In this document: positions 1 through 10,047 of the stretch, one piece after another | Position numbering within the stretch: position 1 is the first letter of the stretch | Layout of the letters: each line of letters starts with the position of its first letter | Source of the DNA: Amanita rubescens | Lineage: Eukaryota; Basidiomycota; Agaricomycetes; Agaricales; Amanitaceae | Assembly: GCA_015039365.1 (NCBI GenBank) | Contig: WION01000525.1 | Span: 1 to 37,035, forward strand | Length of the DNA stretch: 37,035 nucleotides | Direction of reading: 5' to 3' | Program-made: the position numbers and the translations under genes | Notes under the pieces: model-generated | Database searches by the model: none | What the model was told of the DNA's origin: nothing | The model's input: only the letters and a program-made list of their open reading frames with translations

Positions 1-1
1 T

Positions 2-484
2 GCTGCCATGCGTACCCCCGGGTATGGCGGAGGATACGCTGGATACCAGAACGACGACGAATCTTTCAGCGGTGCCTACAGTTCTCAACCTCAACCTCAA
101 GCACCATACAACCCTGAGGCTTATGGTTCTTACGTCCCTTACGGCAATGGGGGTGGAGCCGGCTATCAAGAAGCTGTCAGAGGTTACCAGGGTCAACGCG
201 CTTTCGAAGCTCCCGTCAATATTGGCTATGCTATTTCTGAGCCTCCTTTCCCTCAAGCTGCTTATCCTACCCAGTCCAGCCCTCCTCCAGCTCCAGCTCC
301 GTCAAACTCTCCTCCACCTCGTCGTTCCATTTCACCCACTACAGGTGCTCCTCGCACTACGGCGTCGGCTGCGCTCGCCGCTGCTAAAGTTGCTGCCGCT
401 GTTCCCGTCTACAAATCACCCCTTGATGATCAATCAAGGCAAACCTCCACCTATTCCGAACAAGATGCGTATGGAGGTTTTTAA
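2..484 (+). CDS. 3' end of a Gly/Tyr/Pro-rich protein (partial)
   Basis: The frame is open from the first bases of the window to a TAA at 482-484, so this is the last exon of a gene that starts outside it. The visible 160 or so residues are low-complexity. First comes a Gly/Tyr/Gln-rich part (GYGGGYAGY near the start), then a Pro/Ser part (SPPPAPAPSNSPPPRR), then an Ala-rich stretch, ending in DAYGGF. No catalytic domain is visible, and such tails are common at the C-terminus of fungal signalling, membrane or RNA-binding proteins. I cannot name it. The composition and uninterrupted frame support coding; the overlapping frame at 24-578 is rejected. Confidence 0.7.
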   Translation, partial: AAMRTPGYGGGYAGYQNDDESFSGAYSSQPQPQAPYNPEAYGSYVPYGNGGGAGYQEAVRGYQGQRAFEAPVNIGYAISEPPFPQAAYPTQSSPPPAPAPSNSPPPRRSISPTTGAPRTTASAALAAAKVAAAVPVYKSPLDDQSRQTSTYSEQDAYGGF

Positions 485-1456
485 GATGCTCATGGGCCAG
501 ACGCACTTCGATGCTCGCGGTTGTTTATTAGTGTCTCGTGCCAAGATACCTCGGGCTCTACTTTCCCGATGTCGATAACTGTCGTCTATCCCCACAGTAT
601 ACTATCACACTCTACCAACCCGCATACACCCCTCCAGACTCTTCGCCCCGATACCAATTTTTTCAATGTAAACGATTCGTCATGTGCTGCGCATGTCATC
701 TTGAATGTTCCTTCTGCCGACACAAAATCAACAAATTAACGCTACCCTTTTTTATATTGTTAAACCCCCTTTTTTTATCTATTTATTCAATCTATCTTGT
801 TTTGTTTTTTTTCACTCTTTCCAATCTGTCGGTGGGTTGTTTTGTGTTTGTGCTACTGGGTCTTTCTTGGATCATATCATCATCTTGATACTCGATTAAA
901 TAAATAACGACAGTAGATTTATACATATATCTTGAACAGTTTTTTTGATTTTTTTTTTTGCTTCCCTGACGGTTGACTATGTACCATAATCTATGTTAGT
1001 GAAGTAAATAGATAATTACGATGTTTTGGAATTTGATGATGCATTTAGGCTCCTTGATTGGAGTCGTCCCAAATCTCTATATCCGGAAGAATATTGGGCA
1101 CTCGGTCAGAACGCCGAGCGAGATGCGGAATAACTTGAACTCGATGGCCAACTCCGCGAGGGTCGACCGGGCGAAAAATCTGAACAACTGCGCAAAGAAT
1201 CCAAGGCATTTGAAATTTAGCGCTACGCTTACCTCTTCCTGACTCAACACGTCGACTCCTCCGCAGACATTCTCGTGGTATCGGGCGAATCTCATGGCAA
1301 TGCTATAATATGTAGACATCGCTGACGGATCACGCCCGTCTTCCGGCTGTATGCGCAGCTTTTTATCGCACTACCTCAAACCCGAACATGGTTTGCCACA
1401 ACAATTCAATTCTCTGAAATTACTACTACACAAGTCACCGTCATCCCGTAGCATAT
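485..1456. other. Intergenic: T-rich 3' region, then sHSP-unit flank
   Basis: No gene is supported here. The first 400 bases are T-rich and fit the 3' UTR and terminator of the partial gene. From about 880 onward the sequence is the downstream flank of sHSP gene A, and it recurs imperfectly at about 32585-33050 next to sHSP pseudogene E. Shared landmarks are the tracts around 930-945 and 32620-32640, and the blocks near 1280-1330 and 32820-32860. Confidence 0.6.
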
Positions 1457-2021
1457 CTACGCAATCTCTACCTTCTTCGGCGCCATCTCAGAGGTCACTT
1501 TAGGGAACGTGACAGTCAAAACTCCATTGTCCATCGATGCTTTGACTTCAGTATCCTTTTTCGTAAACGGTCAGTAACTACAAATGATCAAAAAAAAATT
1601 CGGCATTACCTTGACTCCCTGAGGAATCTGCAGACTTCGAGAATACTTGCCGTATCGTCTTTCACGTACGGCGTAGCCATTCTCGTCGTGTTCGGAAGAG
1701 ATCTTGCTCTCCGCAGTGACAGTCAAGCGGTCGTGGTGTATGTCAATGTTGATGTTTTCCTTGGATACACCGGGCAACTCGAAGACGGCTGTCACCATGT
1801 TCTTCTCTTTATCCTCGTGTAAATCCATTCTGTGAAAATGGTTTATTATCTTGTCCCGCTCTGAGAGAAATGTCGGGTCCTTACCTTGGTTTTATGGTGC
1901 TGACTGCATTGTCGACGTGGTGGTCATGACGACGCTGAGGGACGCCATTGTATCGCGAGAACATCGCCTCGCTGAAGAGACGGTCAAAGTCGACGGTGGG
2001 GTCGTAGAAAACGCTGGACAT
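1457..2021 (-). CDS. Small heat-shock protein (Hsp20 family), gene A
   Basis: This is an alpha-crystallin-domain chaperone, expected to be cytosolic and to bind unfolding proteins as an oligomer without ATP. Three exons fit in phase: 2021-1885 (137 nt), 1829-1610 (220 nt) and 1555-1457 (99 nt), giving 151 residues. The introns are 55 and 54 nt with GT...AG ends. The N-terminal arm starts MSSVFYDP. The crystallin domain runs from about residue 46, with MDLHED, FELPGVSKEN, GYAVRERRYGK and the typical MDNGVLTVTFPK strand. The tail ends KVEIA, a V-x-I form of the oligomer-docking motif. It lies head-to-head with gene B and shares its exon plan. A TATA box and a heat-shock element lie upstream. 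Confidence 0.93.
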
Positions 2022-2090
2022 GTTGAGAGCGTTAGAAGGCTTTGTATCTCGTGAGGTGAATTTTGATTTTTCTTTGGGTTGAGTTTCCCG

Positions 2091-2098
2091 TATTTATA
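2091..2098 (-). promoter_or_regulatory. TATA box of sHSP gene A
   Basis: On the minus strand this reads TATAAATA, about 70 bases before the start codon. The same element in the same context lies before gene D (32169-32176) and before pseudogene E (33249-33256). Confidence 0.65.
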
Positions 2099-2143
2099 CC
2101 TTCCCAGCGTCTGCTTTCAGTCTTTAGTTCTTGTTGAAGCCTC

Positions 2144-2156
2144 GAAAGTTCTGGAA
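2144..2156 (-). promoter_or_regulatory. Heat-shock element of sHSP gene A
   Basis: The bases GAAAGTTCTGGAA form three correctly spaced alternating units (GAAnnTTCnnGAA), the binding site of heat-shock factor. It lies about 123 bases before the start codon of gene A. Confidence 0.75.
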
Positions 2157-2639
2157 ATATGGACTCTGACTCATTTCTCTGGATGGAGTCAGTCAGCTGA
2201 ACTATATTCAATTATAGTCGTTCGCATAGCCTAGATTCAAAGAAAACCGGGGGGCTCGGAATCCAACATCAATGTCTAGACGTCTACCCCAAAAAGTCAA
2301 TCTAGTCAAAGTGAAGATCACCAAACGTAACCATCCCCGTACCCGCATGTCAAGTAGATCGAAGTGCTCTGAGTAAATCGTTGAAACAACATCACTATAT
2401 CGACGCTTCAGAAGTTAGCTTGCGACTACATTCAATGTGCATGTGTAGTGGGTTATATTTGTCTCTGTTATAGTTGGACTTCGAATATTTATAGCAGCTA
2501 TCGCCGCCTTCGTCACCTTCCAGATACTACCAGATTCGCAGTCTAGGCGTGCCTGTTGGTCGACATGGAAAGTCCTGTGAACATCCAAAGGGGGCTGGAG
2601 GCTTGAGTCGTGCCTGCTCAGTAGTCTCGCCTTCATAAG

Positions 2640-2652
2640 TTCTAGAACATTC
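2640..2652 (+). promoter_or_regulatory. Heat-shock element of sHSP gene B
   Basis: TTCTAGAACATTC is a perfect three-unit heat-shock element (TTCnnGAAnnTTC), about 206 bases before the start codon of gene B. A weaker TTCCAGAG half-site follows near 2729. Confidence 0.75.
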
Positions 2653-2760
2653 TATTTACGTCTCGAGCTCTCCGGACTAGCGCCGTCGCTGCTAGTGCGA
2701 ACTCCAATGTCTAGGAAAGAAGAGCACATTCCAGAGCAGCCTTATATGTCGACTCTTAGG

Positions 2761-2768
2761 TATATAAG
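2761..2768 (+). promoter_or_regulatory. TATA box of sHSP gene B
   Basis: TATATAAG lies 90 bases before the start codon at 2858, at the spacing seen in the other sHSP genes of this window. Confidence 0.65.
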
Positions 2769-2857
2769 GTCGACATTCTGTACGCTTTGATCACCAGCAG
2801 CTGCAAAGCGCACAACCTCGATATCCACTCTCCTACTCTCAAGTTAACTCTAACACC

Positions 2858-3440
2858 ATGTCGAGCTCTGTTTTTCTCTACGATCCCTCCCACGAATTTG
2901 ACCGCCTCTTCAGTGAGGCTTTCGATGCCAGGCTAAGTCCTTTCCACGGCGCCGTTCAACGCCATGGCAATGCCACAGGCGATGTTGCGCAGGCCCTGAG
3001 GCCAAGGTATGTGGAAGCTTACTGTTCGCCGTTCTGGATAAAGACATCTAACCCGACTTTCATAGATTGGACCTCCATGAAAATGTCGAGGCCAATACCG
3101 TAACCGCAACGTTCGAGCTTCCGGGTCTCACCAAGGAGAACGTGGACATCCATGTCCACGACGGCCGCCTGCATATTAGCGGAGAAAGCAAAATCTCTGC
3201 CGACCGCGAAGAGAGCGGCTATGCCGTACGAGAACGTCGGTATGGCAAATTCTCCAGAACCTTGAAACTTCCATACGGAGTAAAAGTAAGTAAAACGTCT
3301 TTTTTTGGAATGGTAAGCGTGGTTACTTACCTAGGGCACAGGAGGGCGAAGTCATTGCAAAGATGGACAATGGAATTTTAACAGTAACCTTCCCTAGGTC
3401 TACGCCCGAGACCGCACCGAAGAAAATCGCGGTTGAGTAG
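2858..3440 (+). CDS. Small heat-shock protein (Hsp20 family), gene B
   Basis: This is an alpha-crystallin-domain chaperone of 155 residues in three exons: 2858-3006 (149 nt), 3066-3285 (220 nt) and 3342-3440 (99 nt). Exons 2 and 3 have exactly the lengths seen in genes A and C, so the intron positions are conserved. The N-terminal arm starts MSSSVFLYDP. The domain shows FELPGLTKENVD, GYAVRERRYGKFSR and MDNGILTVTFPR, and the tail ends KKIAVE. At the exon 1/2 junction the usual R-M-D-L-H reads R-L-D-L-H, because the ATG found there in the paralogues is TTG. It is divergent from gene A, with its own TATA box and heat-shock element. Confidence 0.93.
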
Positions 3441-3774
3441 ATCAGGATTTGAACTACGTTGTACTCGAGTTTGTTATCGCTTGTCGAGTTGTATTGTATA
3501 TAGTCATTGATCTCGAATTCTATCATTTATACATCTTGGCGAGGAGGTAGCACAGATATGTGCTGGTAACTAGTTACACCTGAAAGTGGTCCCAATCCAG
3601 GTAACATTTATAACCGTGATGATGTGAGGAAGGGTGAGGCCCTTGTCAAGTCGGAACGCAATTTGTGTTAGCAAAGTGGCAAAATAGAAATGCTGCTTAG
3701 TCGACCCGGTAGTACCGTATGTACACTTCCCTAACTCTCCGTAAGCTTACGGCCAGGTCGCACTACGGCTTTTC

Positions 3775-4015
3775 CGTCCAGCGAAGTATTGTCCAATGAA
3801 TGGGAAAGTCGAGCTTGTTCTAGTAGGGCTCCGGATGCAAGAGATAGAGTAATAAGAAAACTTAATCCACCTACTAGCTCGCATTAGCTTCTACAATATA
3901 TAGTTTGTATTCCACGCATATGAGCCCGTATTTATTGCAATATAGGAACAATGCTGTTATGAACATCCCCGCAAAGACACATCCGATGACAATGACACCA
4001 GCGCTGAATAAACAT
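3775..4015 (-). pseudogene. Decayed pieces of a paralogue of the adjacent membrane protein gene
   Basis: On the minus strand, about 4013-3930 encodes a Gly/Ala/Val-rich segment with IGCVFAGMFITALF, closely resembling the transmembrane exon of the intact neighbour (IGCVFGGALISALLFW). It is preceded by an intron-acceptor-like TTTATTCAG. A second match at about 3800-3780 repeats the TTGGACAATACT found near the neighbour's last codons. The remaining parts are missing. Either this is a broken tandem duplicate or it is leftover 3' exons of the neighbour. Confidence 0.5.
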
Positions 4016-4078
4016 AAATACTATTTAAAGTTAACTTGACCGATTCGGACACGTCGATATGATGCTCATAAATGCTAC

Positions 4079-4973
4079 TCAAAGCTCAGGGATATCAGCA
4101 TAGTATTGTCCAACTTGACCCCAATGATGTTCCGTGATGGGAAGCAGCCCGCGTGGGCCCTCGTCTCTGAACCGTGGCATCGTAGATGATGTAGGGATAT
4201 CGTCAGGATCCTACGGTATTTATATCAGTATCCCAAGTCAAGTGGCGGCAACGAATGCTTACATAGGTTTTTTGAAGAGCATCCTGATACACTTGCTGCA
4301 CAGGGGTCGGAGAGTCGATCGACGGAGGTGAGGGAACAGTTGAAAGCTCAGTCGATGGAGGCGGATCCGTTAGCTTGTTTTCACTCGTCTGAGGCGACGT
4401 TCCAAAGTCAGGCCGGGAAGCCCCGCGCTTCTTGTAAAGCCAGAACAACAACGCAGAGATTAACGCCCCTCCAAAGACACATCCGATCGCGCCGCCTGCG
4501 ATCGCGCCAGCGTCGGTTTTAGATGAACGAGAAGAGGGGGAGTTAGATGCTGGGGAGTTTGATGTAGATGCTGGGGAGTTTGATGTAGATGCTGAGGAGC
4601 TTGATGTAGATGCTGGGGAGTTTGATGTAGGTACTGATGTTGATGTTGAGGCCAACGTCGACGTCAATGAGACCGATGGCGATGTCGAGGTACCTGCAGT
4701 AGTCGTAGGCACCAAGGTTGATCTACATTTGAAAAGATATATATCAAGGAGTTACTGAGACACAACACTGCATACATTGCGCTAGTTGCAGGAATACCGA
4801 GGATCGTATTTGTAGTCACAACTTCAACCACCGTTTCTCCAGAACTATAAATAAATGTTAAAACAAAACAACAAGGCATCAAAGAGAAAAGCATACACAT
4901 CGGTTGTTGTTATTGTGAGAGCACAAGCTAGAGTAGTTGCGGTGAGCCAAACAAGGAGGTGCGTTACGAGCAT
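4079..4973 (-). CDS. Single-pass membrane protein with Ser/Thr-rich ectodomain
   Basis: Four exons fit in phase: 4973-4897, 4844-4776, 4722-4263 and 4210-4079, giving 245 residues. Introns are 52, 53 and 52 nt. The protein starts with a hydrophobic signal peptide (MLVTHLLVWLTATTLACA). A Ser/Thr/Pro-rich, probably O-glycosylated stalk follows to about residue 118, and contains four copies of a seven-residue repeat like TSNSPAS. One transmembrane helix (about 121-144, GGAIGCVFGGALISALLFW) is followed by a basic stop-transfer YKKR and a 100-residue Pro-rich cytoplasmic tail ending YYADIPEL. This layout recalls fungal wall-stress-sensor-like or Mid2/SKG6-like proteins, but I see no cysteine-rich WSC domain. 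The function is inferred from architecture only. Confidence 0.8.
4545..4628. repeat. 21-bp minisatellite, 4 copies, coding
   Basis: Four head-to-tail copies of a 21-bp unit beginning GATGCTGGGGAG, one copy with two changes. They lie in frame inside the membrane protein gene and encode the repeated Ser/Pro heptads of its stalk. Confidence 0.85.
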
Positions 4974-5704
4974 TGCTTCCAGACTAAAGAGCAGCCGAAC
5001 TGCGGGAACAAGGTACAGCGTGCTGCGGGGGGCAAGACGCGAGTGCCAGGACTTTCGTAACAGACACGTACTGCCACCCAAAGAGAGGAACAAACGGTCG
5101 TTCCCTACAGCACGTGGCTTCTCTTACTTCGAGACTGTTGCGGTGAGATCACTTTGTTGGCTCAGTTCAGGGACACTGGCGACGAGAAAGGATGGTCAGC
5201 GTATGCGTTGGTCCGATTCGGTGCCGCCGTATTCCCAGCGTACTTGTTGAAGAACTCGGCAGTGATCACATCCCGAAAGCCGGTCTCATGAAGCGCCGTT
5301 TGGGCGAGACCTGGTCATAATGTTTTTAAGTCAATATTGGGGCTCCACGCAAAGTTGGCATACTTTCCGCAACGATTCCAGGCAGGCCGAACTCGTACCC
5401 GTATCCGGTATGTATAATATTAAAATAGAGGAACATTTGAATTCTGGCACCGAAAAGTCGGTTCCACACCGTGACGTGTCTACGTTGGGTTTAGTGCTAT
5501 GACGCCCGCAGTCACTGAGAGGCGTACCCTTGATTTGATCTTTGTTACTGGCTTATCATTAGGCTGCCACCGCTGGAGTTTGATACGGTCGAGCCTGTCC
5601 TGAAATGTCATCGTGGCCGCGCTGCGAAGGCGCCACGGTTGGATCTCGAGCCAGGTAGCTTATATTGCAGTCGAGAGGAAAGCGCCGCGTTCTGTTTGGC
5701 CGAG

Positions 5705-5725
5705 CGTTAAACGTTAAACGTTAAA
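5705..5725. repeat. 7-bp tandem repeat, 3 copies
   Basis: GTTAAAC is repeated three times without change. No function is apparent. Confidence 0.8.
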
Positions 5726-6755
5726 CATTACTAAGCGGCCGGAGCGGAAATGGCCGACCTGATGTGGCAGCCGCTTCGTACTAATATGCTGAACCGTTTC
5801 ATTTCTGGATTGCATTCTTTTATTATAGTCGAAGGGGTCACTACCCTGGCCGAAGTTATTTGGACCTGTGCCTTTCTTATCGTCCAGGCTTCCCTTAAAG
5901 CCATGCAACTCGAATAATTTCCAATTTCATTCATAGCGTACAAAAACAACAAAACGTGTAACAACTTCAACATCACATAGGCATCCAACCGATTTCTACA
6001 TATCTAGGAGTAAGACAGACAACTATCTGATCACATATTCACTGAGTCCTGACCTTGATTCGTTTGAATATCGCAAAAACATCTTGGCCCCACACGACAC
6101 CAACGGGGGCATATTATGGCGCTTGCATAGCCTGGAATGTCAATTTCGATTACAAGAGGTTGAGCGATAGTGACCGATATGCGGGAGACTGACTGACTGC
6201 TTAGAGAGGCGTTGTGAATTGAATCTGAAGAACTCTTGGACGTCAGAATTGAAGGTTTTTGTATTCCTTCCCCCAAGTACAAGCTAAGCTGTTTATAGGC
6301 CCAGAGCCACTGACTTTTACATCACATGCTCAACTTTCAACGGTAGTAATATATATTATCTTGCTTCTCGCACCCCCTTAATTTGTGCGCTACATATTAT
6401 GTGGCCTATCTAATCTCGTTTCCAGACATACTATGAGCGAGATTGATGTGCTATGAGCCCCGTATACGGTGAGCATTCGCACGACGACAACGTCTCGATC
6501 GTGTTTCACATTCCCTCACACATTCCGTTGTCAAACGCTAATCCGAGTTTGGTTATTCGATGTCGTCCACATGAAGGCTCGTATTCCGGAGCCAACGCTC
6601 TGCACAGTAAATCCGTATGGATCACATCCAAACAATTCCCTGCCTCTCTATGACTTCTCGCACCTATCAAGAGCATTCCCCGCATCTCGAAAAGGCTTAT
6701 TTCCCTGCATCTGTCATCACATTTTTCTCCCCACACGCCGATAGTTTGTAAAAGG

Positions 6756-6850
6756 TTGAACGACAAATCTAAAGAGATCACCACTTCAAAAAGATCACCA
6801 CTTCAAAAACGACATGAGCATCAACTCACTGTTACACATTCGAAACAAAA
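6756..6850. repeat. Dispersed repeat, copy 1
   Basis: The sequence from AAAGGTTGAACGACA to CACTGTTACACATTCGA is repeated with changes at about 12832-12906 in the same orientation. There it forms the region downstream of the orphan gene at 12960-13313. Here no related gene follows. Confidence 0.6.
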
Positions 6851-7726
6851 TAACATAACTCCGGTGGCTGTACATCATTATTATTATTTTTTGGCTCGCT
6901 AGTAGCTAGGTGATGAATGCAGGCCGTGTCTCTGCTAGGCGTCCTGGGGAGTCTGCAGGCTCGCCAATACGAGAACACAGGTCACGCACGAAAGGGATCC
7001 CTTTTACTAGGCATATCAACGCATCCTTACTGCTCTCCCCTGTGAATAAGAACATGAGTCCTCTCCAGTCAGCGAAAACGCAAAGTGGGTTGGGAACTGA
7101 AAATGGGAATTGTCTTCTGTGAAAAGAATTACGAGACCCGATGATGGTGAGCAAGGCGGGAAGACGCGCGAATCGTGAATCTGTCCGGGACAATCGCAAA
7201 TCCTCGGCCCTCCGTGAAGCTTGAAGCCCGGTCCTCAACACATTTCTCGGGCAGTCAAACTAGACAGGAATGTCATCTTTGCAGCAGCGATAAAGAAGTC
7301 TCGCCGTGGCACGGCTAAAATTGCATCTACAGCACTGGCCGGGTTGGAGGACTGACGAAGGCTGCACCGGACAAACGCACTTCAATGTTGCGACACAAGA
7401 ATGCACTGTTTGGCCCAAGCCCATCCCCTTCTATACAATGCCAGCTTAGGAAGGAGATGATCAAGCGCCAACGCAAACTTCATCAAGAGACGATGGGTCG
7501 TGAATTAAGTAAATCAGGCGGCCCAAGCGAAAAAGTTCGAGGGTCATACGATTGGCACGCGGAAGATTAACGTTGGGAATTCGTAAACTTTTCGATTTCA
7601 CGTGCATAATCACATGTTCCTTGCACCTGAACAAAAGGAGTGACATCTTTTGAAATGAATTAACTGGCCTATATAACGTTAATGCAGCATGTGCTCCCAG
7701 TAACGAGCGGATTAACCCATGAGGAA

Positions 7727-9597
7727 TCAGATCCGAAGTATTCTCAAGGGTTCATCTGTTCCTTCAACCTCGACCATGCGTTCTATGGTAACCATCACGG
7801 ACTTGTTGAACTCAGCAACAATTCAGACCAGCAGACACAAAGAGTGATATACCTGAATTGTTTTCGTGGGGTCGTCTTCTTGGAATCCGCTGAACTTTGT
7901 AGGCAGAGAGAACGGGATGTCTTCCAATCCCACAATCTTCTCTCTTAAGTGTTCTCGGTTGTTGATCGACGCGAAGAGACTAATGGTATACACTGTTTCT
8001 GCAGTTAAATGACTAAGATCCAGGACCGGGACTGAATTGGCCTACATTTACTCTGTGAGAAGAATACGGCAATGAATGCGAATTCCGTTGGCCAAACGGC
8101 GTAAGTGACTAAGGACCCAATGGAGCACAGGCTGTCAAAAGGTTCACCGATTATCTGGCAGGTGAATGAATGAACTCACCTAGTCAGCAAACCTTAATTG
8201 AATGGATGGTTTCACGTGTGAGTTGGCAGGGAAACTGCGCCAGAAGCACAGGAACGTACCGCTGTTTATTGCATAGAGCATCAACACGTTAAGAAGTGAG
8301 TCCATCCTGGAAATTGTCTTATGCTCCGCTTCCAGACTTGGGAACGTTCCTACGTACCGTTTGAAACCAGTTCGACGCTTCGATAAAGACACACAGAGAG
8401 ACGTCGCAATCAAAACATCCGCTGCCACGGCGCTGGCAAAGGCAGCATACAAAAGATACTATATGCCAGTTCTAAGTCTAGACGTGAGGAACACAGCAAA
8501 TAGTCCACTTACGGAGATCTTCGGCAATTTGGCAAACGAGTCGACGGAAAAGCTGTCAAGCTAGTTGATTGACGCGACGATCAATTCCAAACGAGGATAC
8601 GAACCCGCTGATGGTAAATGCTTCATACGCGTGATGAGCCAACGCGGCTGTTTCAATCTGTCAAGTGCTTACCAAAGCCAAAAACTAGGCGACTCGCCAT
8701 TAGGCTGGAACAAGGAACATTAGTCACGACACTCACTGAATGCGGAAAGTGACGCAAGTGCCTATTGTTCGTCGTGAGAAAGGCTGGGCAACAATTCGCA
8801 AGAGGTCCACGCACGATGACTCCAGCTAGAAGATAATTTCGGCGCGTAACTACGAAATGTGATAAAGAGCACACGAGCATTGTGACCAATAAACTTACAT
8901 AACCATATGCGCCTGGTGAAGACACTGTAGCGTTCCTCGGAATTTATATCACGGTAGTTGAAAATTGAGACCTACCCCCGGACAATGAAACCGCTTATGC
9001 ACTAATAACTCCATCAGTCAGAGCTGAGCGCTGAGCGATGGAACATGGAGACTAACCGTAGCGAGAACCTGCAACTTTGAGCGGATAGTTGAGGCGTAGC
9101 ATATTGGTTACCAATGACAAATCTTACGAGAATGCTCCTTGATCGGCGAAGTCAGAACTTTGTCAATAATATCACTATCCAACACGTACCAATTCGGGTA
9201 CAATAATGCAAGGGGATTATCGTAGTTGGTAACCATATAGTAATACAGGGCATGTGTGACGAAAATTAGTTGGGCAGTATCTGCCAGCCTTTGATTGACG
9301 GTATTAATGCGATACCACTTGCAGTTTGCACGGAGGTAGTTTACCATACAAGAAATAACTAGAAATGTGTTAGAAGCATACGACATTATTCCTCGCAAAC
9401 TAACCAATAATCGAAACAAGATAGAGTCGGTAGGTTTTCCTCTAAAATAAGTATACGCTTGAATGGACGCAATACCATACAGGCTGGTAATACCGTTATC
9501 AGTTATGAGCAAATACGGTAAGAGTGATTGGGACTCACCAACCCGCGATCACATTACCGATAAAAGTAGCTCCTAGCGTGGTATCAAGGTAGGTCAT
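7727..9597 (-). CDS. DUF6534-type multi-pass membrane protein (middle unresolved)
   Basis: The translated exons match the Agaricomycete DUF6534 family of roughly seven-helix membrane proteins of unknown function. The start is 9597 (MTYLDTTLGATFIGNVIAG). Exons 9597-9539, 9483-9405, 9358-9345 (14 nt) and one from 9288 join in phase to give YGIASIQAYTYFRGKP, then VTHALYYYMVTNYDNPLAL. The C-terminal half is also phased: 8458-8358 (ASAVAADVLIATSLC, SLSKRRTGFKR), 8306-8260 (MDSLLNVLMLYAIN), 8192-8180 (13 nt), 8131-8046 (TYAVWPTEFAFIAVFF), 7992-7853 (ASINNREHLREK) and 7801-7727. Between about 8520 and 9240 family-like pieces appear (WSIL, VLAT, RIWLF, RRNYLLAGVIV, SRLVFGF), but I could not join all of them without a phase break. 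The gene may therefore be intact with unusual splicing, or mildly decayed. Confidence 0.75.
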
Positions 9598-10047
9598 GTT
9601 TTAAGGATGGTGAGGCGGATTCCCGACATAAAGCGGCGATTCGCCGCCTGTCCTTAAGAAACAAAATCTCTATTGTTGCATATTTACCTCTGACACTCCT
9701 GAGAACCGATATTTGGATGCTACTGACGTTACGTTGGCGCATTGGTCCACATGTTTTCCCGTGTGACGAAAGCGGCAGTGGGGTGGATCGATGGCGTGCG
9801 AGTGTGACCCTTGATCTAATCCTGTTGCGGTATCACATTGCATATTTGTGGCGTTTTTAACAGGGGAAACGTCTTGGGTTTGAGTTACATAATCGATAGC
9901 TGCAAGAGTCATTGACATATCGTCAGGGTGAGGGAAGCAAAAAAATATAGAACGGTCCCACATCATCTCCACGTGAAACCCCCAGCGTCGTCTGCTTATG
10001 CATCTTCCCAATTACGCACACCGGTCACCGGTCACCGTTCAACACCC
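9598..10047. other. Intergenic
   Basis: This stretch lies between two minus-strand genes. A 113-codon minus frame (9670-10011) has no recognisable motif and is not called. A short GC-rich direct repeat (ACCGGTC, about two and a half copies) lies at about 10019-10036. Confidence 0.4.

Larger units (their letters stand above)
4974..7726. other. Gene-poor stretch
   Basis: I can support no gene in this 2.7-kb stretch. It has short open frames of up to 111 codons (6906-7241 minus), but none shows a recognisable motif or clean splice structure. Visible details are a 7-bp tandem repeat (GTTAAAC, three copies, 5705-5725), and a near-duplicate 17-bp phrase around 6774-6808. A block at about 6756-6850 recurs at about 12832-12906 beside an orphan gene. 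Confidence 0.5.

Noticed and set aside
5705..5725. GTTAAAC triplet repeat as a telomere-like or origin element
   Set aside because: Three copies only, and the unit does not match fungal telomere repeats.
6906..7241. 111-codon minus frame in the gene-poor stretch
   Set aside because: Arg/Leu-rich low-information sequence without a recognisable domain. The opposite strand is open as well.
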